The notes beneath the pieces were generated by a model. That model was not told the DNA's origin and did no database searches. It was given only the letters and a program-made list of their open reading frames with translations. Source: an uncultured Methanomassiliicoccales archaeon (lineage in GTDB: Archaea > Thermoplasmatota > Thermoplasmata > SG8-5). Taken from it: a stretch of DNA of 15,885 nucleotides. Each line of letters starts with the position of its first letter. The first letter of the stretch is position 1. A program made the translations under genes and the position numbers. Location of the stretch: the NCBI GenBank assembly GCA_938004075.1, contig CALKWP010000197.1:1-15885 (forward strand). Reading direction: 5' to 3'. Shown here piece after piece: positions 1 to 7,300 of the stretch.

Positions 1-1
1 A

Positions 2-1018
2 ACTACCGCAACCGACCTTGCACTGAACACCCTGAACCCGACCCCGTACTCGTGGTCCTTCACGACAGAGACGGGCGGTGGCGGTGACCCGCCTGCAACC
101 CAGGTCAACACGGTCATTGCAACGCCCCACACGAACGGCGGAGCAGACATACAGCTTGAGTGGAACGAGATACCCGATGCAACCTTCTACAACATCTACG
201 AGAGCACAAGCGTCAGGGGAACCGGCTTCAACTTCGCCACCCCGACATATGTCGTACCAGGCGATGGCGTTGGCAAGATCATCTACCAGCTCACCGGCAA
301 GTACGCAGACGCAAGCAGCTACTCCTGGATAGTCAGGGCAGCAAACGCAAACGGCGAGAACACTGTCATACCAGCAACCGGCGGAAACATGGGGTACAAG
401 CTTGTAAAGGATATAATAAGAGGTACCGGTGCAATCACACCTCAAATGAACTATGTTGCACTTCCCATGAAAATGAACTTGAGCGCCAATACCGCCGCTG
501 GTCTTAGGACCGATATGAGAACCTATGGAAATCCAATAAACTCTATCAACTCGATTGGCCGCTGGAACGCTAACACTGGTCTCTGGGAAGTCAGAACCGG
601 TGTCGGTACGAACTTTAATCTCCTTCCAGGCGAAGCGTACAGAATTGACCCTGTAACTGGGGTAAATTTAGTCACGTACAAGATAGTTGGTGCACACGAC
701 AACTCAACTAATACCTACAGCCTAATTAGGGGTACTGGTGCAATCACACCACAAATGAACTATATCTCCTTGCCTTACCACTACAATATAGGTACTAATG
801 ATGCAGCATCTCTCAGAACCAACATGAGAACATATGGAACCCCAATAAATTCCATAAACTCAATCGGTCGCTGGAACGCTAACACTGGTCTCTGGGAAGT
901 CAGAACTGGTGTAGGTACCAACTTCGTACTGACCCCAGGTGAAGGCTACAGAGTTGACCCTGTAACTGGGGTCAACTTGGTAACATGGAGTTGCCCATTG
1001 AAAATACCTAGTGCTTAA
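2..1018 (+). CDS. Surface/secreted multidomain protein, 3' part (Ig-like end, FN3, two C-terminal modules)
   Basis: The frame is open from base 2 to the TAA at 1016-1018 (338 codons) with no stop upstream, so this is the 3' end of a longer gene. The first ~25 residues ending in SWSFTTE resemble the last strands of a Big_5-type Ig-like domain. A GGGGDPP linker follows, then an FN3-like domain (about bases 96-385) with the typical IQLEWNEIPDATFYNIYES strand pattern. The rest is two copies of an ~87-residue module (416-676 and 725-985) with motifs IRGTGAITPQMNY, SIGRWNANTG and PGE(A/G)YR(I/V)DPVTGVNLVT. No C-terminal hydrophobic anchor or charged tail is present; the protein ends LKIPSA. Catalytic residues are not apparent. 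Export is inferred from the domain types, because the N-terminus is not in the window. A UUCG hairpin follows 12 bases after the stop. Base composition becomes more AT-rich from about 390 onwards than in the FN3 part. Function is unknown. Confidence 0.9.
   Translation, partial: TTATDLALNTLNPTPYSWSFTTETGGGGDPPATQVNTVIATPHTNGGADIQLEWNEIPDATFYNIYESTSVRGTGFNFATPTYVVPGDGVGKIIYQLTGKYADASSYSWIVRAANANGENTVIPATGGNMGYKLVKDIIRGTGAITPQMNYVALPMKMNLSANTAAGLRTDMRTYGNPINSINSIGRWNANTGLWEVRTGVGTNFNLLPGEAYRIDPVTGVNLVTYKIVGAHDNSTNTYSLIRGTGAITPQMNYISLPYHYNIGTNDAASLRTNMRTYGTPINSINSIGRWNANTGLWEVRTGVGTNFVLTPGEGYRVDPVTGVNLVTWSCPLKIPSA
416..676 (+). repeat. Tandem coding repeat, copy A (87 codons)
   Basis: First copy of an in-frame direct duplication at the 3' end of the partial gene. 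It is offset from copy B by exactly 309 bases (103 codons). Bases 560-597 are identical to 869-906 (38 bases). Protein identity is very high except in the segment after the TPQMNY motif. Confidence 0.92.
725..985 (+). repeat. Tandem coding repeat, copy B (87 codons)
   Basis: Second copy of the duplicated C-terminal module, 309 bases downstream of copy A. It differs mainly in a short region after the ITPQMNY motif (ISLPYHYNIGTND against VALPMKMNLSANT). The SIGRWNANTGLWEVRTGVGT stretch is the same in both copies. Confidence 0.92.
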
Positions 1019-1030
1019 GCAATCTAAAAT

Positions 1031-1056
1031 GGGGCTCCTTCGGGAGCCCCCCTTTT
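1031..1056 (+). terminator. Hairpin with UUCG loop and T-run after gene 1
   Basis: GGGGCTCC (1031-1038), loop TTCG (1039-1042), GGAGCCCC (1043-1050): a perfect 8-bp stem, followed by CC and TTTT (1053-1056). It lies 12 bases beyond the stop codon. It may act as an intrinsic-like terminator or a 3'-end stabilising hairpin. A hairpin of the same design follows the next gene. Confidence 0.75.
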
Positions 1057-1060
1057 AACT

Positions 1061-1070
1061 ATTTAACATA
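1061..1070 (+). promoter_or_regulatory. Weak TATA-like candidate for gene 2
   Basis: ATTTAACATA lies just after the upstream hairpin, in the AT-rich part of the 233-base intergenic region (1019-1251). Using it would give a leader of roughly 160 bases. An alternative is CGAACCTTAAAT at 1171-1182, which has some resemblance to BRE plus TATA and would give a leader of about 50 bases. Neither is strong. The leader also holds a small stem CGTCC/GGACG at 1148-1161 with an ACCC loop, and a GGGAGG at 1196-1201 that has no start codon at normal distance. Confidence 0.3.
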
Positions 1071-1236
1071 GTATAGATGAATATGATCCATGTGCAAAAG
1101 GCCGGCATGGCGGCAACATCACGCTCATCAATTTCACTATGGGAGGGCGTCCACCCGGACGGGCGCATCACGAACCTTAAATCAGCAAAACCAAAGGGAG
1201 GAAATAACAACAAAGAGAAAAAGAGAAAATATAATC

Positions 1237-1242
1237 GAGGAG
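1237..1242 (+). promoter_or_regulatory. Ribosome binding site deciding the start of gene 2
   Basis: GAGGAG sits 9 bases upstream of ATG 1252. It directly abuts the in-frame ATG at 1243, so the 1252 start is better placed. The 1252 start also begins a clean signal peptide (MNRK followed by a hydrophobic stretch). Confidence 0.65.
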
Positions 1243-1251
1243 ATGAAAACT

Positions 1252-4110
1252 ATGAACAGAAAGATAATAGCGACTATATTAGCGCTTGGAATGGTGGCAG
1301 GTGCCTTTGCAATTATGGCAACACCGGTTAAGGCAGCAAGTTACTATGGTTTCTGGCTCGCCGAAATCGACAATGGTGAGGCAAGGCTACGTGATTCCAA
1401 TGATGGTGCTAACCCGAATGGTGGATTATACAAATGGTGGAAAGCAAGTGAGCCACAATACTACAACCAGGACTACACCACCTTTGGTGGTTCACCCATG
1501 GTAGGTATGTCTGACTGGATGGGATTAAACGGTCAATCAGCAACGGAATATGCTGCGTTTTCCCAGACAACTGGCGCAGCAGGACCTTCTGATGTGAACA
1601 TTGGCGACTTGACCTACCATGTATGCGAATTGGACGCAAACGTTGCAGTAGAACCAAGAATTTACTACTCAATTGTTGACGGACCAAACGCACTTGGCTG
1701 GACAGTGAATGGTGTGGTACCCAACGGATATCTGTGGGCCGCGCCATGGAACGCTGCAACTGGAGGGGATGACGAGCTATTCCCATCCGGTTTCCCGGCA
1801 ACAACCTTCTTCGAACTGTACAAGATGCCCTTGCCAGTAGAGGCAGCCGGCTCATGGTCATGGTCAATGCCAGCCCATGAGGCTGATGTGCCCGGCAACA
1901 CAGCTAGTGTAATTCAGACCTGGCACCTGATGGAAAGCGTCGGCGACAACAACGGTCCCTGGACCTCTGTCGGCAGCGCCAACTACGGCACCGCAATATC
2001 CTACGCAGGAGTAACGGGCAACTGGTACTCCGTACGTGTAGTTTGGCAGGGCGGCGTGAACAGCGCAGTTCTGAGTGCACCTGTTGAGATGACCGGCGGC
2101 CCGATCAACACCGCACCGGTCGTTGACAGCGCAACCACCCTACCCAACCCGCACAACGGAAACACCGTGAGCGAGTTCGTGACCCTGACCGCAACAGCAA
2201 GCGATGCAGACAGCGACCCAACAACCCTCCAATACAGCCTCGACGGCGGCGCGTGGACAACCTTCACGAGCCCGGTTCAGCTGAACTTCCCGAACGGCTA
2301 CACAGAGGGATTGCACAATGTTGACGTCCGCGCATACGACGGAACTGACTACAGCGCAGTTGTCGAAGCAGACTTCACCATTACAGACACAACCGCACCC
2401 ATCGCAACCTGGGGAGTAGTCCCCGGCGCAACAGCCTTCTGGACCAACGACCTGACCTTCTACGCCGCATACGCTGACTTCACCGCAATGAACTTCGCAC
2501 TGCTGAACTCGTACTTCTCGTACAGCATAAACGCAATAGCACAGCCCAACATCGCATGGACAAACGTGTCCTTCGCCTGGGGCAGCTACACCAATGTCCT
2601 GTCGGCAACAATACCGGCCGGAACCGGCGCAGCTGGTGACGTCATCACCTACAACGGACAGGTAAGATCCACATCCGCAACACCCCAGACAACAGTCCTG
2701 GGCGCAGGCGGACCGATAACACTGCAGGACCCACCGGTTCTGACCGATCCGTTCCCAGTGTTCGGCGCAGTTGTTCTGTACGACGGAACACAGGCAGGCG
2801 GCTACTCGCCAAACGCAGCACCGGCAGGCGTCCCAGTGACAGTCGGATACTACGACTTCGGACTCGGCGCATGGAACACAATAGCCACAGTCACAGATGC
2901 CAGCGGTTTCTACACCGTTGATATCATGAACGTGGTCGTTGGTGACCCAACCGGTATCGAAGTTGCAGCTGGACCGTTCACCGGCCCCGGCAACATGGGA
3001 TACGCATGGGTGCCAATCGTGGCAGCCTACGCAGCTGGTGGAGTGCAGGTCGATGTGACCTGCGGTGTACCTGCAGAGGTAATCATAACCGCACCGGTAG
3101 ACCTGAGCAACGTCATCGCTGGAACACCCTTCGCCGCTACCTACAGAATCGTGGACATTGACGGCGTACTGGCAACAGGATACTACACCTTCGAGGGACA
3201 GATGCTCTGGACCTCCTCCGATGCTTCATTCGTGGCACCGGCTGGCAGGACATTTGACGGTGTCGCAACGGCAACACCCGGAACAGCAACAGACATGCTG
3301 ACACTCTGGACCCCGCCGCAGCAGACCATACGCATCGGCGAGAACGGCCTTGCATCCAACGACATGCCGTCCTCACTGGGCAACTATGGCCCGGTAAACA
3401 TCGGCGGAGTTTCGACACCTGTGTTCACAGACGACTGGGACCAGATAACCCTGAACATCATGGGCGACTCGTTCGATTGGGATGTAGTTGTCGGCTGGAA
3501 CATCGTGTCCGTGCCGATGGACCCTGTATTCAAGGGACTGAACGGTGTCTTTGATGGAGCAGACGCATTGGCTGCATGCAACGCAGTCCTGGCCGACCCT
3601 GCACTGGCACTTGCCAGCAGGAGCGACCTCGGTGTCTACACCGTTATCGATCTTTCCACTGCAGAAGGAGCAGCTTTCGCACTGGATGGAGTCCACGGTT
3701 ACTGGGTATACGGTGAAGCAGCCGGATGGGACGTTGCAGGGCCAACTGACCTTGTCAACTTCCTCGCTCTGAACTACGCTGCAGTCGGTTTCAACACCGT
3801 GAACGCTGTTGCTGGATGGAACCTCCTCGGTTTCACCCACAACTTCGGAACCGGTACATGGAACGTTGCAGGCAACCTTGACGCAGACTACCTGACCACA
3901 GCACTCCCCGGCGTCGCAATGACCACAAAGATCGTGGCGACACAATGGGACAACGCAGCTCAGTACTACTACAGCTATGTAGTAACCCCGACCTTCGTCA
4001 TGCCAAGCAGGAACTGGAACTGGGACTTCTCTTACTCGGCAATGCCGGCTAACGGGTTCTATCTCTGGCTCGATGCACCAGCAGCGATAACCTTCCCGAT
4101 GGACTACTAA
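1252..4110 (+). CDS. Secreted multidomain beta-sandwich surface protein (952 aa)
   Basis: The open frame extends upstream to 1090. The start at 1252 is chosen from GAGGAG spacing and because it gives a classical signal peptide: MNRK, a hydrophobic core over residues 5-23, then PVKAAS with likely cleavage after A28 or A29. Residues 30-285 are aromatic- and Gly/Asn-rich with no recognised family. Residues ~286-383 form an Ig-like domain (NTAPVVDSATT, LQYSLDGGAWTTF, NVDVRAYDGTDYS). Residues ~497-605 resemble a carboxypeptidase-regulatory/Cna-B-like sandwich (ATVTDASGFYTVDI). Residues ~742-952 carry two modules starting GWNIVSVPMDP and GWNLLGFTHNF, ending in NWDFSYSAMPANGFYLW. There is no C-terminal transmembrane segment; the protein ends ITFPMDY. 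No catalytic motif is visible, so a structural or binding role at the cell surface is inferred. The first ~200 codons have lower GC than the rest. It has its own leader and a downstream hairpin, so it is probably transcribed separately. Confidence 0.9.
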   Translation: MNRKIIATILALGMVAGAFAIMATPVKAASYYGFWLAEIDNGEARLRDSNDGANPNGGLYKWWKASEPQYYNQDYTTFGGSPMVGMSDWMGLNGQSATEYAAFSQTTGAAGPSDVNIGDLTYHVCELDANVAVEPRIYYSIVDGPNALGWTVNGVVPNGYLWAAPWNAATGGDDELFPSGFPATTFFELYKMPLPVEAAGSWSWSMPAHEADVPGNTASVIQTWHLMESVGDNNGPWTSVGSANYGTAISYAGVTGNWYSVRVVWQGGVNSAVLSAPVEMTGGPINTAPVVDSATTLPNPHNGNTVSEFVTLTATASDADSDPTTLQYSLDGGAWTTFTSPVQLNFPNGYTEGLHNVDVRAYDGTDYSAVVEADFTITDTTAPIATWGVVPGATAFWTNDLTFYAAYADFTAMNFALLNSYFSYSINAIAQPNIAWTNVSFAWGSYTNVLSATIPAGTGAAGDVITYNGQVRSTSATPQTTVLGAGGPITLQDPPVLTDPFPVFGAVVLYDGTQAGGYSPNAAPAGVPVTVGYYDFGLGAWNTIATVTDASGFYTVDIMNVVVGDPTGIEVAAGPFTGPGNMGYAWVPIVAAYAAGGVQVDVTCGVPAEVIITAPVDLSNVIAGTPFAATYRIVDIDGVLATGYYTFEGQMLWTSSDASFVAPAGRTFDGVATATPGTATDMLTLWTPPQQTIRIGENGLASNDMPSSLGNYGPVNIGGVSTPVFTDDWDQITLNIMGDSFDWDVVVGWNIVSVPMDPVFKGLNGVFDGADALAACNAVLADPALALASRSDLGVYTVIDLSTAEGAAFALDGVHGYWVYGEAAGWDVAGPTDLVNFLALNYAAVGFNTVNAVAGWNLLGFTHNFGTGTWNVAGNLDADYLTTALPGVAMTTKIVATQWDNAAQYYYSYVVTPTFVMPSRNWNWDFSYSAMPANGFYLWLDAPAAITFPMDY

Positions 4111-4134
4111 TCGAGAAGGAAGAAAACAGGAATG

Positions 4135-4162
4135 CCTGCGCCTTCGGGCGCAGGTCCCCTTT
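4135..4162 (+). terminator. Hairpin with UUCG loop and pyrimidine/T tract after gene 2
   Basis: CCTGCGCC (4135-4142), loop TTCG (4143-4146), GGCGCAGG (4147-4154): a perfect 8-bp stem, followed by TCCCCTTT and further T-rich sequence to about 4175. It lies 24 bases after the stop codon. It has the same stem length and loop as the hairpin at 1031-1050 but a different stem sequence. Confidence 0.75.
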
Positions 4163-4198
4163 CATTTTATCTTTTAACAAATTTTAAATACTGACTTG

Positions 4199-4216
4199 CG
4201 AAATCTATATATATAT
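4199..4216 (+). promoter_or_regulatory. Archaeal BRE-TATA promoter of the giant gene
   Basis: CGAAAT followed by C and TATATATATAT fits the archaeal B-recognition element plus TATA box very well. Transcription would be expected to start roughly 25 bases downstream, near 4233-4240, giving a leader of about 90-100 bases before ATG 4330. A second AT-rich TTTTAAATA lies at 4182-4190. This element is the clearest sequence-level sign that the DNA is archaeal. Confidence 0.7.
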
Positions 4217-4248
4217 CTTAGAATTATACGTTAGTCATCTACAATTAG

Positions 4249-4304
4249 TCGGCAAGGCTCCAAAAATTTCGCCGGGCAGCGTAAAAGTCTCTAGGCCAGG
4301 CCGA
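4249..4304 (+). other. Possible folded 5' leader of the giant gene
   Basis: TCGGC (4249-4253) can pair with GCCGA (4300-4304), and GGCT (4256-4259) with GGCC (4294-4297) using G-U pairs, closing a ~34-base apical region. I do not recognise a known riboswitch in it. Short complementarities of this size are common by chance, so this is a weak call. Confidence 0.2.
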
Positions 4305-4317
4305 TGAAAGAACAGCA

Positions 4318-4324
4318 AAGGTGA
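4318..4324 (+). promoter_or_regulatory. Ribosome binding site deciding the start of the giant gene
   Basis: AAGGTGA, a strong match to the archaeal anti-Shine-Dalgarno, lies 5 bases upstream of ATG 4330. The in-frame GTG at 4321 falls inside this site, so it is unlikely to be the start. The first upstream in-frame stop is TAA at 4282. Confidence 0.75.
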
Positions 4325-4329
4325 CGAAC

Positions 4330-7300
4330 ATGTCAAAGAAGAACCTTGACAACCAAGGCGATGGAGGAGGCAAGACAGTGCAGTGTCCGATATGCGGAGC
4401 TGAAAACGCAAAAGGTGCAGCGGAATGCACTGAATGCAGTTTCACTTTCGAGGTCGAACAGCCTGCCGATTCTATCACGTGTGCTGAATGTGGCGCGGAA
4501 CTACCCGTCGGAACAGACTCATGCTTCATCTGCGGAGCGGAAGTCAAACCAGTTGAATCGAAGCCGGCCGAAGCCGGAAGCGATGACTGGGATCTTGGAG
4601 TCGTGGGCGGGGATTCTATCTCTGCCGAAGCGATTCCCGAGGAACCGGAGTCTGCTGTGGCAGAAACCGAGGCGCCACAGGAGCTCGGCGATAACCAGTT
4701 CCCTTGCCCCTCATGCGGAAACCCTGTTGATGCAGGTACTTCAAAATGCAAGAATTGCAATAGTGAGTTGCCCGAGATGTTCAGCTGCCCGAAATGTCAG
4801 AGCCTCATCGCCAAGGATTCCAAATCTTGCCCGGAATGTTACGCAAAATTAAGAAATGGAATTCTGATGGAAGACAAGATTCCAGAATCAGCTCCCGTTG
4901 TAGTAGAGGCCGAAGAACCTCTCGAGGAATTGATGCCAGTGGAGGAGACGGAGGAAGTCGTTGAAGAAACAACCGAAGTATTCGAGTCCCCTCAAGTATT
5001 CGGAATAGAATGTCCATTCTGCCAGGCCATAACAAATCCCAGCGAGGATATCTGCCCTGAATGCGGCATGCCGCTCATCGAGGAGGAGAAGAAGGACAAG
5101 CAGCCGACAATCATCCGCAAGAAGGAAGAGCCGGACTGGTACCGCATGATTGCGATAGGCGTGGTTATTGTTCTGCTGATATCTGGCATTCTGCCATTCG
5201 CAGTTCCCCTTCCGCATGTGGACAGGGTGCAGATCAGGATAGATGGGGCATTCGGTGATTGGGACAGGGTGACCGGTCAGAACGACACAACCATTGCCGA
5301 GCTTCCATCAAGTGTTGATCTAGTCAATTATAAGATACTGACAGACGCATTCAATCTATATGCATTCTATGAACTCAGGGGCACTGCCTTTGGCGACATA
5401 GATGGAAATACCGCAAGGGTCTTCTTGGACATTGACCAGAACCAGGACACCGGTTACAGCATAATGGGCATCGGCGCCGATTACCAGGTTCGCGTCTTCG
5501 GCCACAATGGCATTGTGGACAGTTCCTCATGCCTCAGGTTCGACATGTCAAGGCCAACAAACGATTTCAACGGATTCGTGACCGCAGCCCCGTCCGTTCC
5601 TCACACAGCCCAATCCTCTCAGGATGCAGACAAGTTCGAGGTAAGGGTTTCCCTTGATGACCTGGGCATCACGCCCGCTCAACCGGTTACTGCAGTCTTC
5701 TACATGGCAGATTCACTGGGCAACTGGGATCACTCTGATACTCCTCTGGCAAGCCAGGGAAGCGTTCTGTTGGTCAAACAGTCCAGCCTTGTCCCGGTAA
5801 GCGGATTGCTTCAGGGCACTAGCGCCCAGGCGCTCAGCCTTGAGCTCCGTGTAATCGGACGCCCGGTTTCGATTGCTGGCATCACAGTGCCCGATTGCAC
5901 AGTGCCGCAATACGCAACATCCATGGCTTCGGATTCAATACAATTCATCAACTTGACAACGAACGCCGCAACGCCGGTTGCCGGCGCTTTGATACACAGG
6001 GAAGCGGCAGCATCGAACTTTGATGTTGAGAACACCCAGGTAGTAGTCATTGGGCAGGGCGCATATGCCTATGCCCGTTCGGCGCCAGCGGCAATCGCCA
6101 TAGACGGCGCATTCGCAGACTGGACCGGCAAGGGACTTCAGCTTGATGACGCAACGGACGACCAGAAGGCCAAGAATGCATTAGATTCCATTGATGACCC
6201 GGGCCTGGATATGCTCTCACAATCAACTCAACTCGAGAACAATCGCCTCAACATACTTGTGGAAACGGCAGGCGACATCTTCGCGGGAATGTGGGTTCCA
6301 GAGCTTGAGGAATCCTATGTGGCTACAACGCCAACCCAGACAAGAGCGTCAGACGGGCAGGGTAAAACCTACACCGAGCCGCCAGTGACTCGCACCAGGC
6401 AGACCACCTCAATTCAGAGACCGGCAGATAAACCCGAGAAGACCGGCGAGGGAAAGATAAGGGTATTCATAGACTCAGGCGCAGGCAATGCTGGATATCT
6501 AATCAACGGGATAAATGCAGATTATCTAGTGGAAGTTATGGGCCAGGATGGCAAAGTCACCAGGTCGCTGATGTACCGGTACGATGGCACTGACCAGAAC
6601 ATGGAATCATGGATGCAGATAACGGCAAATCCCCATGGCGCATCCTCAGGCTCGCGTGTGGAACTCGCAGTGCCTCTCAGCAGTTTCAGCAGCGTGGCAA
6701 ACAATGCATCCGCAGTCATCCAGCTGGTTGATTGGAACATGAATGGCGACGTCGCTGATATCACTGCATGGGACGTGTTCCAGAACGGGGATAGATTCGG
6801 CACCAGGGGCCAGTCCTTGCCTGAGACGCAGTTCCTGCCGGGGCATATCAAGGGAAGCGTCAAAGATGGTAGCAACAACTTCATAGAAGGTGTGACCGTT
6901 GTTCTGAGAGACTCCAGTAATCGTTTCACAACGGATATAACCTCTAACATTGAATACAATTACATGATTGCCCAGGAAATCTCGGCCGGGCAAACTGTAA
7001 CGCTATACGCTAATGATGGCTTGAATTACGGCACTGGCACGGCGATAATGCCATCGGGAACCGCCACAAACCATTGCAACCTATCAATTGACACACCTCT
7101 TCCAGGCAGAGCTCCAGTGAACCTTGAGGCAAAGATGTACGGCACCGGAGTTGGGTTGACATGGGATGCTGGAACCGCCCCGGATATGTTCAACATATTC
7201 AGAACTGACAGGACCACCTCTTACGGTGGAAACAATGGTGTGGGCAGGTACTACGGAGTGAAGATGGCCACAATAGATGGAACCATAACCGAATACATGG

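Noticed and set aside
78..507. Short plus-strand frames at 78-332 and 160-507
   Set aside because: Both lie out of frame within the FN3-encoding part of gene 1 and give Arg/Ser/Gln-rich products without domain character.
1090..1251. N-terminal extension of gene 2 back to ATG 1090
   Set aside because: It would add 54 basic, non-hydrophobic residues before a perfect signal peptide. GAGGAG at 1237-1242 supports ATG 1252.
1077..1331. 84-codon plus-strand frame across the leader of gene 2
   Set aside because: It overlaps the signal peptide in another frame and has a low-complexity basic product with no supporting ribosome site.
3373..3945. Minus-strand open frame of 190 codons inside gene 2
   Set aside because: Antisense to the clear C-terminal module of gene 2. 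The product is Cys/Val-rich without a recognisable domain.
4321..4329. GTG at 4321 as the start of the giant gene
   Set aside because: It sits inside the AAGGTGA ribosome site that is well spaced for ATG 4330, and no other ribosome site precedes it.
4245..4760. Minus-strand open frame of 171 codons opposite the start of the giant gene
   Set aside because: It overlaps the promoter leader and the zinc-ribbon codons, whose CxxC spacing is unmistakable on the plus strand. Its product is low-complexity Ser/Ala-rich.
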